Shown: piece by piece, positions 12,531 through 23,036 of the stretch
Position numbering within the stretch: the stretch's first letter is position 1
Layout: each line of letters opens with the position of its first letter
Source: Takakia lepidozioides
Lineage: Eukaryota; Streptophyta; Takakiopsida; Takakiales; Takakiaceae
Direction: 5' to 3'
Length of the DNA stretch: 64,000 bases
Assembly: GCA_030704615.1 (NCBI GenBank)
Contig: CM060731.1
Coordinates: 36,270,001 to 36,334,000 of the forward strand
Program-made: the position numbers and the translations under genes
Notes under the pieces: generated by a model
Told to the model about the DNA's origin: nothing
The model's input: the letters and a program-made list of their open reading frames with translations, nothing else
The model's database searches: none

Positions 12531-13198
12531 CAGAAAGTCAGATAATGTACCAAAAGACAGCTGCCTTTAGTGCTTCGAGCTGCATCGTTCAAACTCACAA
12601 CTGCCCTCAGGCATCTGCTTGGTAGCGCAACAATCTACACATACCCAATTTGGCACAACATCACCTGCTTAACAATCTGCTCCAGAATCTGATGCAAAGC
12701 AGCAAAAAGGAGATGGTTGCCTTGTTCCCTCCCCAGTGACAATTTGGGATGAGAAGAGTGTTCCGTCTTTGGAACGTGTTCATCCGCAATGTCAGCTGGT
12801 GTCAGACTCGGAGCAGGGACACAGTCGCTGCTCATCGGGTTGCAGCTCCCCTGGGCTTCGATTGGGAGGGCAATGCCATCGCCACAGATTGGTTCCAGTA
12901 GCACCGAGGCCAGGTGCAGAATGCCTGGAGATGTCAAGTTCAGGGTAACAACAACAACCTCCATTTGCAGCAGGGTGTTCGCTTCCGGTGGTATGCATTG
13001 GTCTTGGGAAGTAGTGTGTTGGGGGCATTTGTAATTCGTTTGATTCGTTTGTAATTCGAATGAACCGGTTCCAGGTGGGTGACAATTTCAGTGTGAGATT
13101 ACATAGATGTCTCTCACAGGGACCGTGAAATAGCACCTCGGGTAGAGGCAGGAGAATCAGCATGTCAGTCTCAATACCTTTGGGTGCACAGTAAGTTA
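12531..13198. other. PPR 5' flank, spacer
   Basis: No gene is recognised. It contains the probable promoter and 5' UTR of the 9.3-12.5 kb PPR gene and runs to the left end of the 16-kb mobile element. Confidence 0.4.
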
Positions 13199-14362
13199 GC
13201 GGTCCCAATATGGATGTGGCTTGATTTTATTGCAACTGTGAGCTGACGGGTACGGCCCGCGAGGTACAGCCGGAACCCCCGCTCCGGCAGCCTCGTCGGC
13301 GAGCTGGACGCCCCATGTCAAATCATCCCCACCCCTCCGCCCGTTGCCCCGCCCCCGCCCGCCCGCCCGGGACCCTTGACCCCCGCCCCACCGCTGGCCG
13401 CGCGGCGCCCATCTCCCACCCCGATCTCCAGCCACATGGCGGCCCCCCCCCCCGCTGTGGATCCCCTCACGGGTTGATCCCCCTTCCAGTGCCGGAGTGA
13501 TCCCCCACCCCATCTCCAGCCACGTGGCGCTACCCCCCAACAGTCCATCCCCTCCCCATCCATCCAACCTCAATTGAATGGATGACGGCCGGTTGAAGGT
13601 CCCATGACGCGCCCATCGCCACGTGGCGCTCTCCCGAGACGTCGCCGCTCCCCCCACGCGCCTTGATCCCCCCTCCGGACCGGGAGTGATCCCCTAACCC
13701 CAATCGCCCGCCACGTGCGGCTCCCCCGGACCGTCGATCCCCTGCGCATCCATCGGACCTCACAAACAGTGGATGTTGTGTGTCATCCGCCCCTCATCCC
13801 CCGCCATCCTCCCGCTCCCCCCGCCATCGATCCCCTTTTCCAATCGACGGCCCGATCTCCCGACACGTCGCCGGCCCCCCCCCTCCGTTGATCCCCGTCC
13901 AATGCGGTGACTAATCCCCCTCCACCCATCGGACGGCACGTGGCGCTCCCCCCGCCGCCGATCCCCTCTTCCCATCCATGGCGCGATCCCCCGACACGTC
14001 GCCGCTCCCCCCGACCTGGCTTGATCCCCACTCCAGACCCGTAGTGATCCCCCACCCCTAATCGCCCGCCACATGCTCCCCCCGAACCTTCGATCCCCTG
14101 CTCATCCATCCAACCTCAAAACAATGGATGTTTTGGGTCATCCGCCCCTCATCCCCCCGCCATCCTCCCGCGCAGTGGATGGACGACGGCCGGATGAAGG
14201 CCCCATGGCATGCCCACCGCCACGTGGCGCTCCCCCGCCGTCGATCCCCTCATCCCATCGGAGGCGCGATCCCCCGGGCCATCCCCGGCCCCCCCCCCCC
14301 CCCCCCCCCCTCGTTTGATTGATCCCCCGTCCAATTTGGTCACTGGTCCCCTCCAGCCATCG
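13199..14362 (+). repeat. left terminal inverted repeat, GATCCCC/GCTCCCC array
   Basis: Matches the reverse complement of 28422-29643 through long blocks, for example the GGATGGACGACGGCCGG block near 14178 and the GTCCAATTTGGTCACTGG block near 14328. The arm is dominated by GATCCCC and GCTCCCC words every ~19-30 bp, with recurrent CCACGTGGCG. It is C-rich on this strand with long C runs (for example 14280-14310), which may vary in length. No gene: the Pro/Gly-rich open frames here are compositional artefacts. Confidence 0.85.
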
Positions 14363-14910
14363 GCCGCCACGTGGTGCTCCCCTAAACCGAGGATCCCCTG
14401 CGCATCCATCCAACCTCAAAACTAGGTCATCCGCGGTCCCCCGGCATTCGATCCCATCCTCCCATCCAGGTGGCGATCCCCCGGGCCACTCCCCCCGCCT
14501 CGGTTGATGCCCCGTCCAAACCTGGAATTGATCCCCCTCTCTTCTTCTACCACCACGTGGCGGTCTCCGTAGCCATCGATCCCCTCGTCCCATCCAAGAC
14601 CCGATCCCCCGAGCCACCGCTCCCCCCGCCTCTGGTTGATCCCCCGCCGCCGCCATGCCACGTGTCTTCCCACCCTGACCCCCCCGCGCGTCAACGGTGG
14701 AACAGTTGATCGTTCCCCCCCATGGCGGTCCCCTCTCCGTTGATCCCCCACACCACCTGGACTGATCCCCCATCCTTCCACTCCCCCCCCCCCCAGGAGC
14801 GATCCCCCTTCCACGTGTCAAATGTCAGGGTTGTTTGCACGTGGCTATCATTCTGTTCATCTATGTCGTCCTCCCCCATCCAATGGCCATGCACGTCCCC
14901 ACCATTTTGG
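14363..14910 (+). repeat. inner extension of the left GATCCCC array, not matched at the right arm
   Basis: The same GATCCCC/GCTCCCC words continue (GATCCCCTCGTCCC, GATCCCCCGAGCC, GATCCCCCATCC) for another ~550 bp, but I could not align this stretch with the right arm. It looks like independent growth or turnover of the motif array. Confidence 0.6.
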
Positions 14911-15039
14911 TCTGTCACATGAACGGTGTGGATGTATTGAAATTTAGGGTTTCCGGCTGCTCACAAATTTGATCCTCTTTGCGCGCGTGTATGCTGCACT
15001 TGCGCGTGTAGTTTGCTACTCTGTACTGTTTCTGCAGAA

Positions 15040-15930
15040 CGCGTGTGGTCTGCGGATGTGTACTGTTCCTGCAGGGGTGCCGGGCATCATGACTGGATTT
15101 GCACGTCATTCCTTCTATCACAGCTGCGTTGGCACGTTGCAAATCCCCCCGGATGGTTCCTTCAACCACAAGTCGCTTATATGGACTCCAACTATTTCAA
15201 GTGGAGGTGGACATCGTGTATATACGGATGTTGCGGTCATTCCTTGGAGTAGGATCGACGATTTTGTGAGAGGGGAGGAAGAAAGGGCAGAGGCGCCCAC
15301 TCACTTCAACAGAACGGTGCCTAAAAAGGGAAAGCATGAGGAGGGCGAGCTCTTAGCTCCAAGGCCAATAGTTGCTCTGTTGTGATAAAGTCCGCCTTCA
15401 CCTTTGTGGTTTCTGGATGGTCTCTATGTGTTCTTTGTAATGGCATGCTGCTTGTTTGCATTGTTTGCTCTTCTATTGTGTCAAAATGCTATGCTCTCTT
15501 GCTCCGAGTATTCCACTCCGCCGACATACTTCTCATCATTGTTCAGGTTCCATTGTACTTATGGACCTGAGGACAAGCGCACAAATGTAATACCTGTCAA
15601 TAAACATTCTTTGAAGAAAAGGAACGGTAGGAGAGGGTGTGTGCTGGATGCTTCATCGCCTTCTTACAACAACCACAAAGGGCCGAGATGGAAGAAAGTC
15701 GTTCAGGGAGAGTCCATCAAGAGGGGTTGCCTCTGTCAGTTTAGGATTGGACGATGCTACCTGGATCCTTCTCTTGTTGTCATAACATACTACAACAAAA
15801 ACAATGTTGATGGATGTGACAAGGTCTGTCATGGCCACATTGACCCGACTTCAAGTAACACCCGTTTCGCGCACGCACCTCACCTTAGTGAAGAGGTTAA
15901 GATGTGGATAACTGTCGTGCGCATACATAT
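15040..15930 (+). pseudogene. transposase N-terminal-like exons, truncated
   Basis: Two open blocks in the same frame. The first (about 15150-15360) encodes HRVYTDVAVIPWSRIDDFVR then GEEERAEAPTHFNRT. The second, after a probable intron ending TTGTTCAG|GTTCC near 15548, encodes CTYGPEDKRT, IKRGCLCQFRIGRCYLDPS and DKVCHGHIDPTSSN. The spaced Cys/His residues (CTYG, CLC, CHG) resemble zinc-chelating DNA-binding domains at the front of MULE-type transposases (family inference only). The frame stops being plausible where the TGTCGTG direct repeat begins at 15913, and no DDE core follows. This would be the plus-strand gene of the 16-kb element, cut by later insertion or deletion. Confidence 0.4.
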
Positions 15931-16100
15931 CGCTACACAACTACATCGCTGTCCAAAACCACACAACACATGTGCACACCACACACTAGTATACCACTAG
16001 TCCACCACTAGTCCAGCCACTAGTCCAACCACTAGGCTACAACTAGTCAGTCACTAGGCTGCCACTATGCTGCCCACTATGGCAGTCACCAGTCCACACA
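15913..16100 (+). repeat. LTR-like direct repeat, copy 1
   Basis: Begins TGTCGTG and ends CCACACA, so it has TG...CA ends. It is ~188 bp and matches 16440-16621 almost throughout, including a run of short ACTAGTCCA-type words. Copy 1 has a few extra bases near 15957. It is separated from copy 2 by 339 bp. Confidence 0.75.
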
Positions 16101-16439
16101 ATGATAAAGAAAGAAGAAAGAAGACATACAAGCACAAGCTCATGAGAGCTCACAAAGCTGAAGCATAAACTCATGCATATATAACCTCATCACTCAAATA
16201 CAAGTCAAGCCAAGTGCACCCCACGCCATGGGGAATCCACACTACGGCGCCATAGCTAGGCGCGGTGAGGCTCAACTCGAGAAAGATGAGCCTTCCGCGC
16301 TTGCCATGAAGATAACCACTCCAGGGCCTAAATCTGCCTTGACCCCTGGATTGACACTTGGGCCAATCCCAAATGTCAATATGTAAAAGCTAGCTATTTC
16401 CTAGCTAGTTTCACACTAGTGGTAAAATAACTTGACAGC

Positions 16440-16621
16440 TGTCGTGGGCATACATATCGCTACACAACTACATCGTTGTCCACACAACACATGTGCACAC
16501 CACACACTAGTATACCACTAGTCCACCACTAGTCCAGCCACTAGTCCAACCACTAGGCTACAACTAGTCAGTCACTAGGCTGCCACTATGCTGCCCACTA
16601 TGGCAGTCACTAGTCCACACA
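16440..16621 (+). repeat. LTR-like direct repeat, copy 2, next to a polypurine tract
   Basis: Same TGTCGTG...CCACACA unit, 182 bp. Read on the minus strand, in the direction of gag-pol, the unit starts TGTGTGG directly after CTAGGGGGGCGAT (16634-16622). That looks like the polypurine tract that precedes a 3' LTR. The pair plus the 339-bp interior could be a 3' LTR with internal duplication or a small TRIM-like element. I found no matching 5' LTR near 24 kb. Confidence 0.55.
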
Positions 16622-16881
16622 ATCGCCCCCCTAGCTGGTGCTTAGGTCCCTCTAAGTCCAGGTAGCCACAAGATGTGATAGTGACCATAGCCTCACTAAG
16701 TCCTCCACCACTATCCCTACTACACTCAAACTCGATAGATCAAGAGGCCGGGTGCAAGAGTTGCCCCATCGTTAGTCGCCGTCTTGCAACCTGTGAACTT
16801 GAGCTTGGGATCTCATGTATTGACTCCTATGAGCTTGGCCTCCCATGTCTTGTTAGCTGCCTCCAGTCATGTCCACTGCCA

Positions 16882-17115
16882 CTATCCCAAGCAGTGTGGA
16901 CACAACCAATCTCCGTTAGGAACCTTCTCAAGAGGTGGTGTCAAGCATCCCATATGCCAACCCCTTGAGCATCGATCACACACCAGCATGGTGGCTGCCC
17001 TTTGGCAGACCCACAGAGCATGCACCTCAAACCTGCAGGTACCACTGCCAGTTTGGGTCAACTCTGCCATCGACATTGGGAAGGTGACATGGCGCACAAT
17101 TACGCACATGGTCAT
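16882..17115 (-). pseudogene. PHD finger at the C-terminus of the retroelement integrase
   Basis: The frame reads MLVCDRCSRGWHMGC, LTPPLEKVPNGDW and LCPHC, the second Cys pair, His-Cys and last Cys pair of a C4HC3 PHD zinc finger, including the conserved GDW before the final CPxC. The first Cys pair (RCMLCG) is present immediately upstream but in another frame, so at least one single-base indel lies inside the finger. In chromodomain-bearing Gypsy elements a chromodomain occupies this position; here a histone-tail reader of another class does. PHD fingers usually bind the H3 N-terminus (family knowledge), so a role in targeting integration to particular chromatin is an inference. It follows the integrase C-terminal domain without a visible stop-and-restart signal. 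Confidence 0.75.
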
Positions 17116-18212
17116 TCCAAGTCATGCCATCCCGACCCTCCAAGATCAGGACCCCTGAGGGCAACACCTCTCGAACCCTCAGAATAACACGCCCTGCAGT
17201 AACATCCAGAGTCGTAGGAGCAGTCTGCTGCAAATAACATAGTCACCAGGGCTAAACCTCCAAACCCCAGGACGATATCCTCCACCACGTATAGTGGCAT
17301 ACCTCAACGTATCATGGTGCTGTGCAATGGCAAGGTTCTCAAAGCCATGGGCATGACTTTCTTGAACAACTCTGCACGCTGATCACATGCACGTACCCAC
17401 ACGTCGGATCGTCAAGGTTAAGGACTTGAGCAGTGTCCCTACGAATGGCTGCAGGCAAATCCGGCTCTCGGCCAAAGAGAAGGAAATATGGTGAGAAGGA
17501 GGCAAGTGATGCTTGTTTGCTGAACCTGTAGCCCATGGCTAACCAAGGAACCTGAAGATCCCAATCTCCTAGGTGTCCCTTCTGCAAGCCATACTTGCGC
17601 AAACCCCTCTTCACCGTCTGAACAACTCTCTCTGCTAAGCCATCGGCCTCAGGATGATCCCGAGAAGTGGTGCGGTGTTCTATCAAGGCTTTATCACACA
17701 AAGCCTGAAACTCCCCCAAAAACTCTCTCCCTTGGTCCGTGAGTACCTCAGCTGGAGCACCAAATCGGCTAAGCACACGATCCAAGAATGCATACGCAGC
17801 CCCCTCACTAGCCTTGTCAGGCAATGGAACCAACTCAATCCACTTGGAGAAGTGCTCCACCATCACCAACACATATCTGTGGTGGCGCATAGTCAGTGGC
17901 AACGGTCCTGCGAAGTCAAGACTCCACCTGTAGCCCAATCCCATGATTGGTAAAGGATGCAACTGTGGTGTAGGGGCGTTGAATGAAAGCACGCACCCTG
18001 TCACACACCATGCACCTAGCCACGAACTGTTGCACCTCTGTATGCATACCACGCCACCAATACTGCCCCTGCAGTAAACTGTGAGTGCGTCGCACTCCAA
18101 AATGCCCCAACTCCTCATGGGCATGCCGCACTAACCGTGCACGCTGTGTGGGGTGAGGCACAATCCTCACCCGACCATCTCCCACACTCGAAGTAGGTGT
18201 ATCCCCTCCCAC
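17027..18212 (-). pseudogene. Ty3/Gypsy integrase (zinc, catalytic and C-terminal parts, frameshifted)
   Basis: Inserts retroelement cDNA. The 18212-17916 frame gives the N-terminal HHCC zinc domain (HAHEELGHFGVRRTH, then CMVCDR). The 18124-17339 frame gives the catalytic core with all three acidic residues visible: SLDFAGPLPL (Asp), LTDQGREF (Asp) and LAERVVQTVK (Glu). SPYFLLFGREP follows, as in Gypsy integrases. A third frame (17300-17027) carries a C-terminal segment with RPGVWRFSPGDYV and GRVILRVREVL, similar to the small barrel domain after the core. At least two frame changes separate these pieces, so this copy is not functional as one protein. The PHD finger follows downstream. Confidence 0.85.
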
Positions 18213-19990
18213 TTGAACCTCTTGGCTCGTTGCAGGATCCGATCTCTCTCCTGGCAGTCACAATGGCTGTCGTGTCTCCCGTGCGGAGGTAGTCCAACAC
18301 AGCCGAATCCTCATGTATATCTCTGGCACCACCTAGCTCATCACTAGCCTCAGGGTCCTCAGACACTCCGTCTACAGTCATCCCTGTTGTAGGTCCAATC
18401 TGACCTCCCGATGCCAAGATACACAAAAATGCAGATGCGTGCCATCCCGACACCATCTCCTCGTCCGTCTCACCATGCCACCGAGCTCCAGTGTCATCCT
18501 GCTGGCTCATGCATGGATTGCGACTCAATCCATCCGCATCCCGATTGACCAAACCCGGTCGATGCACAACCTGAAAGTCATACTCCTGGAGTATAAGTGC
18601 CCACCGTGCAAGCTTCCCCGTAAGCTTGTCTGACTCCATCAACCACTTGAGTGGCTGGTGATCCGTGACAAGGGTGAAAAGATTGCCGTATAGATAGCAC
18701 CTGAAGTGTGCCACGGCCCACACTGCAGCTAAGCACTCTCCCTCATATGAGCTGTACTTAGCCTCTGCAGCGTTGTTCGAGCGGCTAGCGTAAGCCACTA
18801 CGAACTCTCTTCCCTCATCATCCACCTGTGTGAGCACCGCTCCAAGCCCCAGCATGCTCCAATCCGTATGCAGCTGAAAGGGACGCCCCCTGATAGGTCG
18901 TCTCAAGATAGGCGCCGAGGTCAACCTCGCCTTGAGCTCTTGAAAAGCTCGTTCCTGCTCATCTTCCCACTGCCACTCCTGGTCCACCTTGGTCAGCTTG
19001 GTTAGAGCCTTTGCAATGGTACTAAATCCCTTGACAAACCGTCTATAATAGTTTGCCAACCCCATGAAAGCTCGAACTCGGCTCACATCCGTGGGGCGTG
19101 GAATTTGTGCAATGGCCTCTACCTTAGTCTGCTGTACCCCCAATCCTCCAGGATATATCATGTGACCCAGATACTCAATCTGGTTGTGGAAAAACTTGCA
19201 CTTCCCCGGATGCAACTTCAATCCGTGCGCTCTCAAGCGCTCCAATACCACCTGAAGGTGTCTCTCATGCTCCTCCATCGTAACACTAAAGATGATGATG
19301 TCATCTATGTAGCACCGAGCAAAGTCCACCCCTGCTAGAATCCTATCCATGACTCTCTGAAACTCTGCAGGAGCATTCTTAAGCCCAAATGGTAAGAACC
19401 GCCACTGATATAGGCAATCCTTGCCGTGCTCATTGATCCCCCAGAATGCCGTCTTCTGCTTGTCCGCCTCCTTGATTGGCAACTGGTGATATCCGGATCG
19501 TAAATCCAAAGTGCTAAAGGCCTTAGCATGCCCGATGGCATCAAAGATCTCCTCTGGTGTTGGCATGGCATACTTATCGGACTTGGTCTGACGATTTACA
19601 GGCCGGTAATCACCGCACATACGTCTCTCCGTCCAATTGCCATAGACATCCTTCTTGGCTGGCATCACTGTGGCTGAAGCATACTCTCCACCAGAGAGCT
19701 CCACCAAACCTGCCTCCCAGAGATCTTGAGTCCTCATCTGAATCAAAGACCTCTCCATGTCACTGTATCTATAGGGTCTCCGAAAGATTGGCGTGTCAGT
19801 GGCCAACTCAATACGGATCTCTTGACCCTTCAGTGCTCCCAAGTCCTTCAAACTGAAGGCAAAGCAATTCTTGTAAGCCCTCAGGAACCGCCGTATACGT
19901 CGTCTCTCTCCTCCGGTGACAATGGGTCCAATGTCAGGCTCCCAATTGTCCTCCGTAACTGCAACCTTAAGTCCAGTGGGCTTAGAGGTA
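18115..19990 (-). CDS. Ty3/Gypsy reverse transcriptase and RNase H (578-codon open frame)
   Basis: Copies the element RNA into DNA and degrades the RNA strand. The 19851-18115 frame is intact across both domains. Reverse transcriptase motifs in order are YRPVNRQTKSDKYAMP, FSTLDLRSGYHQ, FLPFGLKNAPAEFQRVMD, RCYIDDIIIFS (catalytic YxDD) and NQIEYLGHMI. RNase H follows with LHTDWSMLGLGAVL (Asp), YEGECLA (Glu) and LVTDHQPLKWL (Asp), then RDADGLSRNP. Upstream in the same frame (to about 19990) is GPIVTGGERRRIRRFLRAYK, a typical lead-in to the domain. Order RT-RH before integrase places it in Ty3/Gypsy (Metaviridae), not Copia. This is the best-preserved part of the retroelement. Confidence 0.93.
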
Positions 19991-20125
19991 GAGGACGCGT
20001 CCCATGGTTGCTATGCTGCAACCTCTTGAGCAGTACTCCCTGCCTGCTCAGTCAATGACAAGACCTCATCCTGCCCCATCATCTCATCATTGAGGACCTC
20101 CTCAACCCGAGAAGAATCCCCAACC

Positions 20126-21260
20126 TCATTTATCACAGCCGCCTTGGCTGCCAACTCTCTGAACCTCGAGCACCTCCCACGTGTGCCATGGATGCCTGCA
20201 CCCCGTGGTCCTCACATGCTCGCCCCCACTCACTGCCTGTACCGTCTCGGTAGGCAGAGAGACCATCGAGGGAAGTGTACTCCGCACTCTGCGTTGCTCA
20301 GCCAGAGCCAAGCTGATAATCCAGGTCAAGCAATTGAGATCACTTGACGACGTGATGCCTCAGAAAGAGACGACACCGCCGTGGTACCAGTGGTAAAACC
20401 CATTGCCCGCTCATGCTCGTCAGCATTAGGCTCCACTAACTGCTGCAACTGAGCATCCCACAGGAGGCCAGGTCCACTATCCCGGAAAACATGCGATCCT
20501 GGGAAGCTGAGCAGTGTAGGTAATGCTGCTCGTGGTTGACCCACCTTGTTGACCACTGCCAAAGGCGAACGGTCATCGTGTCTCACACGCTGAGACTGCC
20601 TCCCTGTGTCCAGAATGTTATCCACTGTGAGATGTGCTGGCCGCTGCACCCCATCAAATGCACGCTTGAGCAGTGCAGGTGGCATCAAGTTAGTCCACCA
20701 TAGCCGTGGACGATGAGCCCGTGACCCCACTGTAGCTGCATCTAGCAACACTGCTGACCCAAGCCACGACCGGACTTGATGCACACTGGCCATCACCCTG
20801 GCCCGAGAATCGCCCATCAGTGGCACATTCTCCAAGATGTATGCTGGAGATACAGCTTGATGAAGCTGCAAGTGGCGCAAAACCCGCACCATCTCCCAAA
20901 ACAGACCCGACCTCGAGTCTCGCAATCCATTGCCATGCCCGGCTGATGAATGCCCTTGGCAGGGCCAACCTGCCACTACCAGATCAATGGAGCCAACCCG
21001 CTCCAAATCCTGCGCCCCCAGCAACGAAATGTCTGCTGGCAAGGCCTGCTGATATCCACGAATTGCAGACACCGACAACAACTCAGGGTACCGCTGCACC
21101 AACTGAGCAACATGGCGAAGTGAAACGCGTCGTGCAGTCTCATCCCTCTCCACATAAGGTAACGCCGAACTCGTACACCTGCTTGTAACACAGCAGCCAA
21201 TCCGGTGCTGATCCCAGCAAACAAGTCCAGAAGACAAATGCCTTCATCCGGATACTGCCA
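20126..21260 (-). pseudogene. C5-cytosine DNA methyltransferase domain embedded in the retroelement polyprotein
   Basis: Transfers a methyl group from SAM to cytosine C5. Motif I is GICLLDLFAGISTG at the end of the protease frame (about 21246-21200). A one-base frame break near 21165 leads into PYVERDETARR, then DLVVAGWPCQGHSSAG (motif IV, catalytic Cys codon 20961-20959), GLFWEMVRVLRHL, YILENVPLMGD (motif VI) and DAATVGSRAHRPRLWWTNL (motif VIII). A second one-base break near 20325 leads to the motif X region (TWIISLALAEQRR). The AHRxRxxWxNL phrase resembles the DNMT3-like branch more than bacterial Dcm, but placement needs a tree. The domain lies between protease and reverse transcriptase with no promoter or start of its own, so it was part of the polyprotein. 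The two frame breaks suggest this copy is dead. Confidence 0.88.
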
Positions 21261-22961
21261 CACAATAGGTGTGGTGTCCAATGGAGACAATTGAGGTGGT
21301 CCTGGTGCAATCCCCACACTCTCCTCCTCTCCTGACGGTACAAAAGCCTCCACCCGGGCTTGTTGCACCCGTCGATCAGTATCCCGCTGCAAATCCTTGC
21401 TCGTGCCCCACAATGGAGTCTGAGCAACCATGGTAGGCAACTCCGCCATACCATACAGGTCATCCTGCTCTCCTGGAGGTGGTACATCCTCTGAATGAGT
21501 ATTGCCCTCAAGCAACTCTCTAGGCCAACTCACTGCCGTTGTGAATGCTGCTAGTGTCGGCATCTTGCCTCGCTGGGCAACCGCAACTCCTCCTATGAAC
21601 GTCACAGGGAGCTGCACACGCCGGCCCTCCCCTGACTGCCATGCAGGCCTATAGGAAGCTGACTCCTCCCAAAAATCCAGGGTGAAGCCCATGGGGTACA
21701 ACACTGCCCCACCAACCAGGACATCGTATGAGACTGCGTCTGTCACAATGGCCTTGGCTCGCATCACTGAGCCATCTATAGGGTGATCCGGCCGTAGTCT
21801 AATAGCCAACTCACGCCGTGTCATGCCCCGAGCCTGCTCCGATCCTCCCAGAGACGTCTGTATCTGGAAAGGACAAGGCTCCATATCCGCCTCCGTGAGG
21901 CCCAAGCCTGCAATAGCAGCTCTGCCCAGCATCATTGGCTGAGCTCCCGAGTCCAACAAGACCCGCAGTGGCCGGTACCTCTTGCTTGCCGGTCCACTCA
22001 AACAGAAAATGCCATCCTGGTTGTCTAACATGACAACTCCAGGTGTCACCATGGCGCGCTCAATGGCTGGCCTAGCTGGCAGCTCCATCAACCTAGCAGC
22101 TGCAGCTTGCCATGGCGCCGCCGTGGCAGTCTTGACCCTCAAATCCGAGGATCCCTCCGGCACTACACCTCCCACTATCTCCGCAGAAGATGAAGTAACC
22201 TCCCCACTCTCACAGAGTGTAGCTACCAGCCTGAACACCTCAGCTGGTTTTACCCCCGGCGTCGCAATCATGGTAGCCGAGAACAATGGAGCCTGGCACA
22301 CAGATGTGGCCGCTCCTAGCAGCACACTAGCTGCCGTAGCCTTGGCGACACTAGGTAGTGGTGCTACCCGTGTAGCTCTCCCCAATGGCATAGTAACCTC
22401 CGCCTCGGTAACAGTCGGGCAAGAACTAGGTGCCATGGATGGCGTCGACACTGTCTCCGCCAATGTGAATGACTGAGGAAGCCTAGCCTGACGGCTTGCC
22501 TCCCCACGCTGTGGATCCAACTCCACCTCTGCACCTCGTGGCTCAGGAACTCGTGCTGCTTCTCGAGTCACGGCTGCAGCAGACTCCACCTGCACTAGTG
22601 GTAGTGCTGCTCCACACATGAATCCCATGCCTCCCATATCTCCTCCCTCAGGAGCAGGAGGTGGACCATCCGGCCTTAGAGCCGGTACCACCTGAGCTGT
22701 AGCCATGGCAGCGAGCCTCTGCTCTAGCTGCTGAAGCTGGTTGGCCATGCCTTGGTCAACACCCTGACCTCCGCATCCTTGGCCACGTTGAGCTTGCCCT
22801 TGGCCTGCACCTCGTGGCTGGCCACCTCGTCCTCTCTGGGCTGCTCCACCTCGCCCCCGGCCACCATTATCCCCTTGGAACTGGCCTGAGCGCAACTCAG
22901 GATGCAAACCATAACACTGGGCCTCTCCATGCCCGTGCTTGCCACAATGCCCACACTGCAA
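21261..22961 (-). CDS. retroelement zinc knuckle, linker and aspartic protease region
   Basis: Open frame continuing from gag after an in-frame TAG. It starts with a classic CCHC knuckle (CGHCGKHGHGEAQC, pattern C-x2-C-x4-H-x4-C) followed by a Gly/Arg/Gln-rich RNA-binding-like stretch. A ~200-residue Ala/Val-rich linker follows. The retropepsin core is LRVLLDSGAQPMMLGRAAI with the catalytic DSG, and DAVSYDVLVGGAVLYPMGF is its C-terminal part. It cleaves the polyprotein in related elements. The frame then runs without interruption into motif I of the methyltransferase, direct evidence that the methyltransferase is fused in pol. Confidence 0.85.
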
Positions 22962-23036
22962 CTGTGCAGGCTGTGCATGTGCCGACCCTTTGCCTCCCTC
23001 TGGGCAGTCCTTCTTGACATGGGGTCCTCCACATGT

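Noticed and set aside
13196-14821. Gly/Arg- or Pro-rich open frames in the terminal inverted repeats
   Set aside because: These are compositional artefacts of the GATCCCC/GGGGATC arrays with no conserved motif.
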